NCBI RefSeq assembly: GCF_014697575.1 | Contig: NZ_JACJSC010000007.1 | Span: forward strand, 62,001 to 126,000 | DNA length: 64,000 bases | Direction: 5' to 3' | From: Planktothrix sp. FACHB-1365 | Lineage (GTDB): Bacteria; Cyanobacteriota; Cyanobacteriia; Cyanobacteriales; Microcoleaceae | Shown: piece after piece, positions 52,191-63,556 of the stretch | Position numbering within the stretch: position 1 is the stretch's first letter | How the letters are laid out: every line of letters begins with the position of its first letter | Notes under the pieces: generated by a model | Databases searched by the model: none | The model's input: the letters and a program-made list of their open reading frames with translations, nothing else | What the model was told of the DNA's origin: nothing | Made by a program: the position numbers and the translations under genes

Positions 52191-52985
52191 TTATAACCAA
52201 CCCCGCCAGCGATAAACCCCTAAGCCAATATATTCTTTTAATGCTTGGGTGGTTTGATGCAGAGACAGGGTATCGGGTATCCAACTCAGTAGAATTCCTT
52301 GCCAAGTTTTTTGAGCTTCATTAATTTCTGAAGGAATCATTAAAAAGTCCGTTGGCGCTGGAATAACATTGATGCCTTGACGCTTAAAAATCAAGAGCGA
52401 TCGCGGTGTATGTAAGGCTGAGGTCACTAATAAAACCGGATCTTTAATATTTTTTTCTTCTAAAATTTTTCGGACATTAACTGCATTTTCATAGGTATTT
52501 AATGAAGTCGGATCTTGTAAAATAGCGGAGGGAGGGACACCCATAACTTCAGCAATTTTTGCCATATCTTGAGATTCAGGATCGCCCCCTCCTTGCCAAT
52601 TAATTCTTCCCCCACTTAAGATTAACCAAGGGGCTTTTTTCTGACGATATAATAAGGCTCCATATAAAATGCGATCGCCTGCTTCTCCAACATCAACCCA
52701 AGGACGAGGGGATAAAGCGGGTTTTGTTCCCCCTCCTAAAACAATGATCGCCGCAGCATTAGGAAGTTCACCTTGGGGAACATTTTGAGATTCCAATGAT
52801 CGGACTAATCCTTGAGCAACACTTCGACTACTTCCTAAGAGTAAAATGACTAAAGCACAACCAATGACTGCACCTGTCCATCGGGGATATTTCCATAAAG
52901 TAAAGAGTGCTAAAAACATTAATAAACAACTCAATCCTAATGGATAAATAAATAAAGGTAAAAGTTTAGATAAAAACAGAAACAT
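52191..52985 (-). CDS. YdcF/ElyC-family (DUF218) protein
   Basis: 264 aa. Two N-terminal hydrophobic helices (LFIYPLGLSCLLMFLALFTLW and the next) precede a DUF218 domain: AAAIIVLGGGTKPALSPRPW, GALLYRQKKAPWLILSGGRI, TSLNTYENAVNVRKIL and LLVTSALHTPRSLLIFKRQG. The fold is Rossmann-like, and family members act in envelope biogenesis (ElyC/SanA). Membrane-anchored; substrate unknown. Confidence 0.88.
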   Translation of the reverse strand: MFLFLSKLLPLFIYPLGLSCLLMFLALFTLWKYPRWTGAVIGCALVILLLGSSRSVAQGLVRSLESQNVPQGELPNAAAIIVLGGGTKPALSPRPWVDVGEAGDRILYGALLYRQKKAPWLILSGGRINWQGGGDPESQDMAKIAEVMGVPPSAILQDPTSLNTYENAVNVRKILEEKNIKDPVLLVTSALHTPRSLLIFKRQGINVIPAPTDFLMIPSEINEAQKTWQGILLSWIPDTLSLHQTTQALKEYIGLGVYRWRGWL

Positions 52986-53017
52986 AGGATAAAATTAATA
53001 TAAATAACGAATAAGGT

Positions 53018-53341
53018 TTAATCTTTATTGCGTTTAAACATCCAGCCTAAAAGGGTTGTAGCTTGGGTTGGACGGGGAGTGGATTTAGCTTGGGGGGGTA
53101 AGAGTTTAGATTTAACCAAAATGTCTGAAAGATTATCAGTAATCACTTCAATTTCAAAGGGTTCTGACTGTTCTGGTTTTTGATCAATTTGCCACCATTT
53201 TACTAAACAACCTACAGACCATCCTGATAGAATCCCTAGCCCTAAACTCGTAAATAAGGAATCCCCCAATACAATAAAGCAGAGGGTAAAAAATAAGCCT
53301 GTACTAAATCCTGTACGAAATGCTAAGGATGATTTTAACAT
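53018..53341 (-). CDS. Small membrane protein
   Basis: 107 aa. Two hydrophobic segments (TGLFFTLCFIVLGDSLFTSLG and LGILSGWSVGCLVKWW), then a soluble tail with TDNLSDILVKSKLLPPQA and a basic RPTQATTLLGWMFKRNKD end. Reads after ydcF-type gene's upstream side on the same strand (32 bp). Not recognised. Confidence 0.6.
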   Translation of the reverse strand: MLKSSLAFRTGFSTGLFFTLCFIVLGDSLFTSLGLGILSGWSVGCLVKWWQIDQKPEQSEPFEIEVITDNLSDILVKSKLLPPQAKSTPRPTQATTLLGWMFKRNKD

Positions 53342-53433
53342 ATTTTTTTTTGAATTAAGGATATTTTATTGGGGAGTCAGAACTCCTATCCTTGTAATTT
53401 TAACACGTTTCAATGAATTGAGGATTCAAAAAT

Positions 53434-54384
53434 TTATCGTTTTTGACTTGAGATTGAAGACCGGGAAGAATTGTAAGCGGGAATCAAACAAGCATTCCCC
53501 AGTTTATGTTCAGGATGTTGTTTGGCAGATTCCACATTTTGATAGAGATTATCAATGATTTTATTTCCTTCTATAGTCAACGATAAATAATACAAACCCG
53601 TTTGGATATATTGAGCAACAACGTTATTAAAAAATTTGGGATAAGCTTCTCGAATATGATCAGGATGAGCATACCCAAGCTGTTGATTTGTTCCCGTTTC
53701 TTCAAATTCTTGAAATAAATTCGGCATTTTTTTAAGATACTTCTGATCAGCTAACTGACCAATTAAATCCGCCGCCCGAATTAAACCCGGATAATCTGTT
53801 GTATCTCGATGTTCTTCATCATTGGGAACGGGAAAACGAGTTAACTCAATATAATTTTGAAGGGTGGTAATATTAATCAGGGGGTTCTGCTCAAAATATT
53901 CTTGAACAAACTGCTTTCCCCGATCAATATGATAAGGGGTAAGGCTGGCATCTGTTGCTTCAGGAGGAAGTTGAATTAGGCCTTTATTTTGTCCTGTTGC
54001 ATAAATTCTATCGGGGATTTTGTCTGAGGCACAAATGCCTTTAATATAGCCAATATCATGACACAGTAAAGCAATGATGCTATGGAGCCACTCCCTAGGG
54101 GAAACGTTTCCTTCGCTTAGATATTTTCCCTGTAAAATTGCTTGTCCGGCTAAGGTCACTAAAATTGTATGTTCTACGTCGTGGTAAGGTGCGTCACTGT
54201 GTAAAATTTGATGCAAAGCAAAGTCAGCAACTTTAGCAATTAAGGACGCATAATTCAGGTGTTGGCGACCATAAACTTGATAGTAACCTGTGTATAAAGA
54301 ATGAATGCAGTCTTGAATCATAAAAACTTGGGTCTGGTAGCACATAAGGAGGGTTTTGGTTAAGGAGACAGGGGGGGTCTTCAT
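53434..54384 (-). CDS. HD-domain metal-dependent phosphohydrolase
   Basis: 316 aa. HD fold: SDAPYHDVEHTILVTLAGQA gives a His/His-Asp pair, HSIIALLCHDIGYIKGICAS gives the central HD, and LTRFPVPNDEEHRDTTDYPGLI and IRAADLIGQLADQ provide the later His/Asp. Conserved cyanobacterial family, presumably acting on a nucleotide second messenger or nucleotide. Cytosolic. The start could be at an internal ATG. Confidence 0.85.
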   Translation of the reverse strand: MKTPPVSLTKTLLMCYQTQVFMIQDCIHSLYTGYYQVYGRQHLNYASLIAKVADFALHQILHSDAPYHDVEHTILVTLAGQAILQGKYLSEGNVSPREWLHSIIALLCHDIGYIKGICASDKIPDRIYATGQNKGLIQLPPEATDASLTPYHIDRGKQFVQEYFEQNPLINITTLQNYIELTRFPVPNDEEHRDTTDYPGLIRAADLIGQLADQKYLKKMPNLFQEFEETGTNQQLGYAHPDHIREAYPKFFNNVVAQYIQTGLYYLSLTIEGNKIIDNLYQNVESAKQHPEHKLGNACLIPAYNSSRSSISSQKR

Positions 54385-54789
54385 ACAATTGTTATGGGGG
54401 ATGGATTACTTATAGTTTGATTCAATTTGAACCCAATGAAAACCAGAAAAGCCCATGAGTTTTGCCAAATTTTTACCAACCTGTAAAATCCTTTTGAGGC
54501 TAAGTTATATTTTATCGTAGTTTTTCTCCTCAAAACCCCATAAAACCTCAGAAATATTCAGGAGGAGATAACTTAGATTGGGTCATATCACAAGTGTCTA
54601 TCAACTTTCAGTGATTTCCCTCACACTGGCAATACCAAAAATACTTATAATAAAAATTTACCAGTTCCTAGAGGGTATCATGGTGACGGATAAGAGAACT
54701 TTTTTCACAAATCTTAATTAAGATTGTAGCATCACCAGTTTAATCAAAGTGGTTTTGGCTGAATAAACCAAAGGGATTATCACAAGACT
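54385..54789. other. Gene-free upstream region of the TIR operon
   Basis: 405 bp between the divergent HD gene and the TIR-ATPase gene. No ORF. A palindromic CTTAATTAAG lies at about 54714. It presumably holds promoters of both units; no clear consensus by eye. Confidence 0.45.
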
Positions 54790-56745
54790 ATGGATGCTAA
54801 AGTAGCACTAGAATGGGTTGACCAATTAGTTTTTGAGCATCAAGGGAAGCATCTCAATGATTTAGAGCGAGAAGTTTTTCTGGGTTCTTGGGATGGCAAA
54901 AGTTACCCAGAAATTTACCCCTTGAATCCAACTTATCTTGAAAAATATGTAGGTTATAAACTTTGGCAAAAAATTTCTCAAGCGTTGGGAGAGAAAGTTA
55001 CTAAAAAAACGATTAGAGGTGCTGTAGAACGATATCAGCAAAAAGAAAATATTATTCAAGCAACTCAAATTTCTGGGGAACTGCTGCAACTTTCAACCCC
55101 AGTTTATCGAGTGTTTGTAAGTCATGGTCATGGTGAGTTAAATCTGCGTTTAGCACAACAATTAGAAGCGGTTTTAACTCAAGTTGGAAATCCTGTATTT
55201 TTAGCAGCTTGGGAAGTGATTCGATCTCCTCTCAACCAACAGGACAGTGATTTTCTTGCTCAAATTGACAGAGAATTAAAACAGTGTGATGCTTTTATTT
55301 TATTGTTATCTCCTCAATCTAGCCATAGTGAAATGGTGATTGAAGAATTGCGTCAAGTTCGAGAATTACAAGATACTCATCCCCATCGTTTACCAAAACT
55401 TATTCCGATTTGGGTGAATTGTCCAGCGAATTTACCCTTAAATCATGATCTGAGAAGCTATTTATGGGGAACAATGCAATATACCTGGAGTGGTCAACAA
55501 GATACGGTTTTACTCCTACAAAAAATTCTCAGTGTTTTCCAGGAGTCAATTCACGAATCTCCTCCCCAATATTCACCACTAGATTGGGATGAAGCTGAAC
55601 TCGAAAATCAGCCTAATCTAGTCATCCAATCTCATAAACCTCCCTCTATTTCTTCTCTCTCCATTAAACCCTTTTATTCTTCAGTAATTCCCTCTCCCTT
55701 CCCCGTCGCAGAACCTGAATTACCCAGTGGACAAGTCCGTTTAGAATCAGCTTTTTATATTAAACGGGTTCCCCATGAAGATCAATGTTATCAAGAAATT
55801 AGCCATCCCGGTGCATTAATTCGTTTAAAAGCACCCCGTCAGATGGGAAAAACTTCACTCATGGCGCGAATTTTAGAACAAGGACGAGAACAAGGTTATC
55901 GTGCAGTTCCTTTAAGTTTTCAACACGCCGATAAAACCATTTTTACGAACTTAAATCATCTCTTACAATGGCTCTGTTCTAAGGTAACTCGTAAATTAAA
56001 GTTAGCTTATCATATTCCTGATTATTGGAGTAATACTTTTGGAAGTAAAGATAATTGTACAGCCTATTTTGAAGATTATTTATTATCCCAAAGCGATCAG
56101 CCTTTAGTGTTAGGATTAGATGAAGTGGATCGGGTTTTTCAATATCCCAATATTGCTGATGATTTCTTTAGTTTACTCCGGGCTTGGTATGAAGAAGCTA
56201 ACTATGGAGGGGGAGATAGTGAACTGTGGGAAAAATTGCGGTTAGTGATTGTTCATTCAACAGAAGTTTATATTCCTTTAGATATTAATCAATCGCCGTT
56301 TAATGTGGGTTTACCCATTGAATTAACTGAATTTACAGCGACTCAAGTTGAAGAATTAGCACAGCGACATGGATTAAATTGGGGAGGTGTGGAAGTTGAA
56401 ACTTTGATGAGACTGGTTGGCGGACATCCTTATTTAGTTCGGGTCGCACTTTATCATCTGGTTCAATATTCAATGAGTTTAGATCAATTTGCAGAAATTG
56501 CACCAACGGAAGGAGGAATTTATAGTGACCACCTCCGCCGACATTTGTGGAATTTACAACAACATCCTCAATTAGCCGAAGCCTTTTATCAAGTGGTTTG
56601 TTCTTCTCAACCTGTAGAGTTAGAATCAATTTTAGCGTTTAAATTACATAGTTTAGGTTTAGTCCATCTCCAAGGAAATGAAGTTACTCCTCGGTTTCAA
56701 CTCTATCAAAACTATTTTGGTCGTCGTTTAAAACTTAAACCCTAA
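54790..56745 (+). CDS. HTH-TIR-ATPase protein
   Basis: 651 aa. Residues 1-~85: the VMAP-type HTH also seen at 17866. Residues ~106-250: a TIR domain, [40 protein letters not shown]; the SSHSE-x3-EE region holds the candidate NADase Glu. Residues ~315-600: a cyanobacterial AAA-like (STAND-like) ATPase with Walker [15 protein letters not shown] (348-) and Walker [13 protein letters not shown]. Likely a sensing NTPase that gates a TIR effector. Followed 17 bp later by an ATPase-GAF protein. This pairing looks like a defence or signalling unit. Confidence 0.85.
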   Translation: MDAKVALEWVDQLVFEHQGKHLNDLEREVFLGSWDGKSYPEIYPLNPTYLEKYVGYKLWQKISQALGEKVTKKTIRGAVERYQQKENIIQATQISGELLQLSTPVYRVFVSHGHGELNLRLAQQLEAVLTQVGNPVFLAAWEVIRSPLNQQDSDFLAQIDRELKQCDAFILLLSPQSSHSEMVIEELRQVRELQDTHPHRLPKLIPIWVNCPANLPLNHDLRSYLWGTMQYTWSGQQDTVLLLQKILSVFQESIHESPPQYSPLDWDEAELENQPNLVIQSHKPPSISSLSIKPFYSSVIPSPFPVAEPELPSGQVRLESAFYIKRVPHEDQCYQEISHPGALIRLKAPRQMGKTSLMARILEQGREQGYRAVPLSFQHADKTIFTNLNHLLQWLCSKVTRKLKLAYHIPDYWSNTFGSKDNCTAYFEDYLLSQSDQPLVLGLDEVDRVFQYPNIADDFFSLLRAWYEEANYGGGDSELWEKLRLVIVHSTEVYIPLDINQSPFNVGLPIELTEFTATQVEELAQRHGLNWGGVEVETLMRLVGGHPYLVRVALYHLVQYSMSLDQFAEIAPTEGGIYSDHLRRHLWNLQQHPQLAEAFYQVVCSSQPVELESILAFKLHSLGLVHLQGNEVTPRFQLYQNYFGRRLKLKP

Positions 56746-56762
56746 TTACTGACCCCCATTCT

Positions 56763-59700
56763 ATGGATTTAATTTTTTCTCCAACCTATCATTATAAAGT
56801 CGGTGGACATCTTTCTCTGGATACCCCCAGTTATGTAACTCGACAAGCAGATCGAGAACTTTATGAAGCATTAAAAGCGGGAGAATTTTGTTATGTTTTA
56901 AATGCTCGACAAATGGGAAAAACCAGTTTACGAGTGAGAACGTTACATCAACTCCAAAATCAAGGGTTTGCTTGTGCGGCTGTTGATTTAACTAAAATTG
57001 GTTCTCAGGATATTACGCCCGATCAATGGTATGCTGGAATTATGAGGCGTTTAGTTACCAGTTTTCGACTTCCTATTCATTTAAAAGCTTGGTTACAGGA
57101 ACGAGAATTTTTACCCCCCATTCAACGGTTAAGCGAATTAATAGAACAAGTTTTATTAGATTGTATTCAACAACCCATTGTTATTTTTATTGATGAAGTT
57201 GATAGTATTCTTAGCCTTAATTTTTCCACCGATGATTTTTTTGCGTTTATTAAAACCTGTGACGAATATCCGTTATTAACCTTTGCCTTATTAGGAGTAG
57301 CTTCTCCCAGTGATTTAATGCAGGATAAAAGCTACAATCCTTTTAATATCGGTCGCGCCATTGAACTGAATGGATTTTGTTATGAAGAAGCAGAACCTTT
57401 AATTAATGGGTTGGTAGGGAAAATTAATACCCCTGATTTAGTAATAAAAACAATTTTAGAATGGACGGGAGGACAACCTTTTTTAACTCAAAAACTGTGT
57501 TATTTAATTCATCAAAAAGGAAGTGAAACAACTCAACTCTTAGATCTTTCGCCTGCTCAAGTTCAGTCTTGGGTAGAACAGTTAATTTATAGCCGTTTTA
57601 TTGAAAATTGGGAATCTCAAGACGAACCTCCCCATCTAAAAACGATTCGAGATCGAATTCTTAAACCCAATGAACGGATTATATCTCGCTTGAGTCTCTA
57701 TGAAAATATTTTGCAAAATAAGAGTATTCTTACAGATACAACAGCCGGACAAATGGAACTGAGATTATCAGGATTAGTGGTTAAACAGGGAAATTATTTA
57801 AAAGTCTATAATCGAATTTATGAGACGGTTTTTAATCATCATTGGTTACAAAAAACCTTAGCGAGTCAAGAACCTGATTTTAATCAAGTGATTGCCAAAA
57901 AAGAGCAAAAACTCTTGTCCATGTTGCGGGAAATGGAAGGGAAAGAGTTTGATGATATTTTAAGTGAAATTTTAGGCTCAATTACATTAAAACTTGTCGA
58001 ATTAATGCGAGTGGATCGGATGACAATTTATTTAATTGATAAAGATAAGAATGAAATGTGGTCAATTAGTGCGAGATCGACGGGAAATCAACCGACAAAA
58101 ATTGAAATTTTAACGAATAATCAAACGGCGGGACGAGTTACCATTTATAAAAAGGCGATTCCCGCCACTTCCGAGGATACTGAGGATTGGTATTCAATTT
58201 TAGCGGAAACCCAAAATCCTCGCAGAGGATATCGCATTTATAATCAATTAACTGTACCTTTGGGAGAAGATAATAAAACAATATTTGCTTTCGTTCATTT
58301 CGTGAATAAACTTAAAAAATCTAATCTTTTAGCTAATTCCTTTCAAGATAAAATTGATAAAGTCGGATTTACTGAAAGCGACCAACAGCAATTTTTACAA
58401 TATACTCCTGCTTTACACCGAATTTTAGTTAGTTGTCATGAAAGTTATAAATTAACCCAAAAAATTCAAGCTTCGGAAGCCTTAACAGAAGCAACAAGAA
58501 CGGTTCATCAAAGTAGTTTAGACTGTGAAGAAATTATTCAACGGGTGATGAAAGCCGCTAAAAAATTAATGAATGCAGATCGCAGTACATTGTGGTTATT
58601 CGATAAAATTACCCAAGAACTTTGGACAAAAATTACCTTTGAAGATGGTTCTATTCGAGAAATTCGATTACAAATTGGACAAGGGTTTGCAGGAAAGGTA
58701 GCAGCAATGGGAAATGCGCTCAATATTCCTTTTGATTTATATGATCATCCTGAGTCAGAAATGTCGAAACAAACCGATCAAAAAACAGGATATCGCACTT
58801 GTAGTTTATTATGTATGCCGGTTTGGAGTCCCGATGGGGAATTGTTAGGCGTAACACAATTAATTAATAAGCGAAAACAAGGTGAATTTCCCGACTATGA
58901 AGCGGATGATTGGCCCGTAGCACCGGAATGTTTTGAGGCCAGTTTTGATGCGAATAGTCAAAAATATATGCAAATTTTTAATTCTCAAGTGGGGGTGGCA
59001 TTATATAATGCACGACAATATGAAGCTCTAAAAAAACAAACAGAAAATACGCCTCAAAGTGTGATTAGTCAAACCTTAGCCATGTTAAATCAGGTGATGG
59101 ATGGACAGGGGTTTGATGAAATTTTAGATGCAACATTACGATCAATTACATCCAAAACCGGAAAGTCTTTAAATGCGGATAGAACTACAATTTTTATGTT
59201 AGATGAAGAACGAAATGAATTTTGGTCAATGATTGCTGAAAGTGAAGAAAATAAGCCTTTAGAAATTCGAGTTCCCGCCGATAAAGGCATTGTGGGAGAG
59301 GTGGCTCAATTAAAACAAGTCGTCAATATTCCTTATGATTTTTATGATGATCCGAGATCAAAAACGGCTCAAGAACAAGATCAGAAAAATGGCTATCGAA
59401 CTTATTCAATGTTAGCATTTCCCTTATTAAATGAACAAGGAAATTTAGTGGCAGTTGTCCAAGCAATTAATAAATTAAAATTAGGATGCGATCGCCATCT
59501 TCCCCTGTCAGAAAGAATCGATCAGCAAGGATTTACCAGCAGCGATGAAGAACAATTTTTAGACAATGCACCTTTAATTCGGATGATCTTAGAAAGCTTC
59601 TGTTCCTATCATAAAACTGCCAGAGGACAACGAGTTGCAGCCGCATTAATGGCAGCGACACGTTCGGTGAGTCAAAGTAGTTTAGAACTCGATGAAATCC

Positions 59701-60269
59701 TCAAGCGAGTCATGGCTGCCGCTAAGGATTTAATGATGGCTGATCGGAGTACATTATGGTTATTAGATCGCCAAAATCATGAACTTTGGACTAAAATTAT
59801 TTTTAGTGATAATTCAGAACGAGAAATTAGAATTAAAGTCGGTCAAGGGTATGCCGGAAAAGTAGCAGAAATTGGAGTGACTTTGAATATTCCTTTTGAT
59901 TTATATGATTATCCTGACTCAGAAATGGCGAAAAAAACTGATACAAAAACAGGATATCGTACCTGTAGTTTATTATGTATGCCTGTTTGGAACCCCGATG
60001 GCGAGTTAATTGCGGTGACTCAATTAATTAATAAAAAGAAACCCGGTGAAGAGGATGATCAAGTTTTAAGTTATAATAGCCAAGTTCCAGAAGCATTTCG
60101 AGTCAGTTTTGATGGCAATGATCAGAAATATATGCAAATTTTTAATAATCAAGTTGGGGTAATTTTACAAAATGCTGAACTTTTAGCGGCGGTTAAATTT
60201 CAAGAACAAAGTTTACGCGAAAAATTTAATACGGGGAAAATTGAAGTAGATCAATTAGAGGATTTTTGA
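56763..60269 (+). CDS. AAA-like ATPase with four GAF domains
   Basis: 1168 aa, 17 bp after the TIR gene. Residues 1-~360: ATPase of the same AAA-like type (Walker [13 protein letters not shown] at 47-, Walker [12 protein letters not shown]). Then four GAF domains: ~375-560, ~580-760, ~790-950 and ~970-1150. GAF3 has NK...F-TSS-DE, the cyclic-nucleotide NKFDE motif, and GAF1 has the near match FTESDQ. GAF2 and GAF4 share [11 protein letters not shown] and VTQLINK but not the DE. So GAF1-2 seem duplicated as GAF3-4. Ligands unknown. Confidence 0.88.
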   Translation: MDLIFSPTYHYKVGGHLSLDTPSYVTRQADRELYEALKAGEFCYVLNARQMGKTSLRVRTLHQLQNQGFACAAVDLTKIGSQDITPDQWYAGIMRRLVTSFRLPIHLKAWLQEREFLPPIQRLSELIEQVLLDCIQQPIVIFIDEVDSILSLNFSTDDFFAFIKTCDEYPLLTFALLGVASPSDLMQDKSYNPFNIGRAIELNGFCYEEAEPLINGLVGKINTPDLVIKTILEWTGGQPFLTQKLCYLIHQKGSETTQLLDLSPAQVQSWVEQLIYSRFIENWESQDEPPHLKTIRDRILKPNERIISRLSLYENILQNKSILTDTTAGQMELRLSGLVVKQGNYLKVYNRIYETVFNHHWLQKTLASQEPDFNQVIAKKEQKLLSMLREMEGKEFDDILSEILGSITLKLVELMRVDRMTIYLIDKDKNEMWSISARSTGNQPTKIEILTNNQTAGRVTIYKKAIPATSEDTEDWYSILAETQNPRRGYRIYNQLTVPLGEDNKTIFAFVHFVNKLKKSNLLANSFQDKIDKVGFTESDQQQFLQYTPALHRILVSCHESYKLTQKIQASEALTEATRTVHQSSLDCEEIIQRVMKAAKKLMNADRSTLWLFDKITQELWTKITFEDGSIREIRLQIGQGFAGKVAAMGNALNIPFDLYDHPESEMSKQTDQKTGYRTCSLLCMPVWSPDGELLGVTQLINKRKQGEFPDYEADDWPVAPECFEASFDANSQKYMQIFNSQVGVALYNARQYEALKKQTENTPQSVISQTLAMLNQVMDGQGFDEILDATLRSITSKTGKSLNADRTTIFMLDEERNEFWSMIAESEENKPLEIRVPADKGIVGEVAQLKQVVNIPYDFYDDPRSKTAQEQDQKNGYRTYSMLAFPLLNEQGNLVAVVQAINKLKLGCDRHLPLSERIDQQGFTSSDEEQFLDNAPLIRMILESFCSYHKTARGQRVAAALMAATRSVSQSSLELDEILKRVMAAAKDLMMADRSTLWLLDRQNHELWTKIIFSDNSEREIRIKVGQGYAGKVAEIGVTLNIPFDLYDYPDSEMAKKTDTKTGYRTCSLLCMPVWNPDGELIAVTQLINKKKPGEEDDQVLSYNSQVPEAFRVSFDGNDQKYMQIFNNQVGVILQNAELLAAVKFQEQSLREKFNTGKIEVDQLEDF

Positions 60270-60470
60270 GAAAATTAGGACGATTTTTTGCTAGGGGTAG
60301 ATTTGTAAGACCTCTCCCCTGAAATTCTTTTCCTACAAGCCGGGTGAAAAGTATTAAATAGCCCAGTCATTTAAAAATACTAATGACTCGTCTTCCGCTT
60401 GTGAGGAAAAGAACTAGGGAGTTAGGTCTTAAAATTGATCAGGCAAAGCAGTTACTATAAACCTATTTTT

Positions 60471-61070
60471 TCATTTTTGTTCCAAAAATACAGTTAATCC
60501 TAATGATAATGTAATCACAATTACCACAACCCAAGTGATGGGAATTGAAAAAGACGGTTCTTCATCTAAGGATGAATTTAAGGCTTGATATTCAAGGGCA
60601 TCTTGAAAACCGGGAAGTTGTATTGTCTTTTCTGAGTTGACAGTTTTTTCTTTAGATCCTTGTTTATTAGACCCAGATGTTGATGGAAATGAGGAAGCAT
60701 CCTGATTTTTTTGATCAATATTTTCTTGATCAATCACAGTTTTTTCAATGTGTTGATCAGAGGATACATCAGGTGCAGGTTCATTGAATTCTAATTTAGG
60801 TGTCACACCTTCTAAGTTGCAGTATCCATCAAGATCTTGTTGCCCACCATCTATAGCACTTTTATCATGCCATGTTAAACAATCAAGATGTTCACCGTAT
60901 TGCTTCCGTTGGAATGAAGAGTTGATTTGTTCGGGGTTAGAATTAGAATTAGCAATGGTTTCCGATGTTGATGAAATATTCAATAAATAAGCTGGATTGA
61001 GACTCGAAACACCCACTACTACTGCCACTCCACAAAGGTTAAAAACAAGTGATGAAATTTTACTGGCCAT
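60471..61070 (-). CDS. Membrane-anchored hypothetical protein
   Basis: 199 aa. N-terminal hydrophobic segment (VFNLCGVAVVVGVSSLNPAYLL), a long Ser/Asn/Glu-rich low-complexity middle, and a C-terminal helix SIPITWVVVIVITLSLGLTV. A Cys pair (DCLTWHDK ... GYCNLEG) is the only compact motif. Exposed on the non-cytoplasmic side is likely. Not recognised. Confidence 0.55.
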   Translation of the reverse strand: MASKISSLVFNLCGVAVVVGVSSLNPAYLLNISSTSETIANSNSNPEQINSSFQRKQYGEHLDCLTWHDKSAIDGGQQDLDGYCNLEGVTPKLEFNEPAPDVSSDQHIEKTVIDQENIDQKNQDASSFPSTSGSNKQGSKEKTVNSEKTIQLPGFQDALEYQALNSSLDEEPSFSIPITWVVVIVITLSLGLTVFLEQK

Positions 61071-61177
61071 AGGTTCAGATGCACTAACGATACTGACTCT
61101 TTAGATTTAGACGTTTGACTATCGCGTTGATAATTAACACTTATATCAGATTATGGAGTTTTAGTCAGTTAGTGTTG

Positions 61178-61492
61178 TTACCATTCTCGTTCTAAGCGGG
61201 GAGGTAAACGCAGTTTAGGAAACCGATAAAAGGTATTTCCTTCATCATCAATTTCAGGAAATGCAGCAAAAACTTGTACTTGATGATCTAAATATTTTTG
61301 GGCAACTTCGGCACTCACTCCGGCTAAAGCAGAGAGTTGAATCAGGGAAACTCGACCCGCTTGGGCAGCAATTAATCGATAAAATGCGGAATCTAATTGG
61401 CGCTGTTGTTCTCGATTATTTCCGACATTCACAATTAATAAAGTGACTAATACACCTAATCCAGCGATAGAAAGTAATTCAATAATAGCCAT
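61178..61492 (-). CDS. Small membrane-anchored winged-helix-like protein
   Basis: 104 aa from the ATG at 61492 (MAIIELLSIAGLGVLVTLLI). A single N-terminal helix, then AFYRLIAAQAGRVSLIQLSA and EVAQKYLDHQVQVFAAFPEI, a helix-turn-helix-like layout, and a Arg-rich end. A membrane-tethered regulator is one reading. Not recognised. Confidence 0.55.
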   Translation of the reverse strand: MAIIELLSIAGLGVLVTLLIVNVGNNREQQRQLDSAFYRLIAAQAGRVSLIQLSALAGVSAEVAQKYLDHQVQVFAAFPEIDDEGNTFYRFPKLRLPPRLEREW

Positions 61493-61585
61493 AGTTAACA
61501 CAATAGAAAATAGGAATAAAATAATATTAACAGTTAACAGTTAATTTTAAAGAATCAACTGTCAACTGTTAAGGATTGACCTTAA

Positions 61586-62698
61586 TTAAGCAGGTTCAAC
61601 GAGATTTTCTGCCCCTTGAATCACTTTCGCAGATTCAATCACATCCCCTTTACGGAGTTGTTCTAACACGTCTTTTCCTTCAGTCACATATCCAAAGACA
61701 GCATAACGACCGTCTAATAAGTTAAGTCCGGCAGGTGTTAATTCCGGCTCAAAAAGGAAGAAGAAAATTTGAGAAGACCCTCCATCTAAAATGGCTTCTG
61801 GACGGGCTAATGCAACGGCTCCAAAAGCAGAAAAGGGTAAAACTGGATGCTCTTGATAACGACCGGATTCTTCAAAGGTAATATTGTAGATCGGTTCTTT
61901 TTCCCCCTGGACTAAAATTTCTAAAGGAATGCCTCGATATTGTCCAGTTTTGGGATCAATAAAACCGTCTTCTTCTCCATCGGGATCTCCCACCTGTAAC
62001 GCATAGGATTCTTCTGAACGGATGAATTTTAAGTTATTATAAAATCCCCGTTGAACTAAATCCACAAAATTCCCAGCCGTAATCGGAGCACTATAACCAT
62101 CGACGACAACGGTTAAGTTACCTTTATTCGTTTGAATTTCAACGGTAGCCCGACCTTTGAGTTGAGGTAAATTAGAATATTCTGCGGGAACTTCAAAGGG
62201 AAATTCCTGTACCATTAATTCTTCTAATTTGCCAACATTATCTAACATTTTTCCCCGGGTTGCTAACACCGTTGTCGCATCTTTAACTTCAACAGCAGAG
62301 CGTAGGGTATCAATGTCTTGTTTTAATTGGTCAACTAAAGCTTGAGCTTGGGGTTGGCGTTCCTCTGGAATATTAGCCAAAAGTTCCGCCTCCCGCGTCG
62401 ATAAAACTCTGGAGGCGAGGGTAATATCTCCATTGATATTATTCCAACGCTTTCCTCGCAGTTGAGACGCAATGGATTCTAAACTCGATTGCAGTTTTCT
62501 GGCTGCTTCGTTATCAATGGGTAGAGCATAGCGTAATAGTGCCGAACCATCGGTGATCGCATTTCCTTGAGGTAAAATACTTTCTCGTTTTGGTGGACTC
62601 CCTCCCTCCCACCAAGCCGCACTCAGACCTAGGGATAGGGTAAACAGCAGTACAGCCACCAAACTCGTTCTCAACCAATGTTTATAGGTGTTTCTCAT
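61586..62698 (-). CDS. CYP38/TLP40-like lumenal cyclophilin
   Basis: 370 aa from the ATG at 62698; an ATG at 62719 is in frame. Signal/anchor segment TSLVAVLLFTLSLGLSAAWW, a helical N-terminal domain (ANIPEERQPQAQALVDQLKQ), then a cyclophilin-type PPIase domain from GRATVEIQTNKGNLTVVVDG to the end. The architecture is that of plant CYP38/TLP40, a thylakoid-lumen protein needed for photosystem II assembly. The active-site Arg of classic cyclophilins is not conserved in that group. Confidence 0.85.
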   Translation of the reverse strand: MRNTYKHWLRTSLVAVLLFTLSLGLSAAWWEGGSPPKRESILPQGNAITDGSALLRYALPIDNEAARKLQSSLESIASQLRGKRWNNINGDITLASRVLSTREAELLANIPEERQPQAQALVDQLKQDIDTLRSAVEVKDATTVLATRGKMLDNVGKLEELMVQEFPFEVPAEYSNLPQLKGRATVEIQTNKGNLTVVVDGYSAPITAGNFVDLVQRGFYNNLKFIRSEESYALQVGDPDGEEDGFIDPKTGQYRGIPLEILVQGEKEPIYNITFEESGRYQEHPVLPFSAFGAVALARPEAILDGGSSQIFFFLFEPELTPAGLNLLDGRYAVFGYVTEGKDVLEQLRKGDVIESAKVIQGAENLVEPA

Positions 62699-62852
62699 GG
62701 AATTGGGCAAATGCAACATAAATCTTAACGTTTGTTCTCTATTACTGATCTTGCCATTATTCCGTCACCAGTCATCCTAAAAAAATTAATCCCCTGTTCC
62801 CCATTGAAGGGTAAAATAAGATGCCGATTATTCTGCCCAGGTATTAGCTTGC

Positions 62853-63410
62853 ATGATTTCCAGTAACGACTTTCGCACAGGTGTCACGATTGTATTAGAT
62901 GGGTCAGTCTGGCGTGTAGTAGAGTTTCTCCACGTTAAGCCCGGAAAAGGTTCTGCTTTTGTGCGGACAAAACTCAAAAACGCACAAAACGGGAATGTGG
63001 TAGAGCGCACTTTTAGGGCGGGAGAGACGGTTCCTCAAGCGACTCTGGAAAAAAGCGAAATGCAACATACCTATAAAGACGCGGAAGAATACGTCTTTAT
63101 GGATATGGAAACCTACGAAGAAGCTCGTTTGAGCGCCAGTGAAATTGGCGATCGCGTCAAATATCTCAAAGATGGAATGAGCGTTAACGTTGTTCGCTGG
63201 GGAGAGCAGGTTCTGGAAGTTGAACTCCCCAACTCTGTCACCTTAGAAGTCATTGAAACCGATCCCGGAGTCAAAGGAGACACAGCAACAGGGGGTACAA
63301 AACCCGCTATTGTGGAAACAGGCGCTCAAGTGATGGTTCCCTTATTTATTGCTAGAGGAGAACGGATTCGGATTGATACCCGGACTGACAGCTATCAAGG
63401 TCGAGAATAA
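62853..63410 (+). CDS. efp: Elongation factor P
   Basis: 185 aa. [20 protein letters not shown] begins the KOW-like domain; the tip loop [15 protein letters not shown] carries Lys32, the residue modified in Lys-type EF-P. Domains II and III follow ([40 protein letters not shown]). Rescues ribosomes stalled at polyproline. Upstream of accB (146 bp), an order typical of cyanobacteria. Confidence 0.97.
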   Translation: MISSNDFRTGVTIVLDGSVWRVVEFLHVKPGKGSAFVRTKLKNAQNGNVVERTFRAGETVPQATLEKSEMQHTYKDAEEYVFMDMETYEEARLSASEIGDRVKYLKDGMSVNVVRWGEQVLEVELPNSVTLEVIETDPGVKGDTATGGTKPAIVETGAQVMVPLFIARGERIRIDTRTDSYQGRE

Positions 63411-63556
63411 ACACTCACCGAACCATGATTTGATATTTTAAGCGTGCCAAACTCAGACAAAAACATCAGGTGTTTAGGATATTGGGTTATTGGTCGTATA
63501 GCCACCCAACAAACTAAATCAAGATAGATTGCAAATTTAGGGGAGACATACCAACT

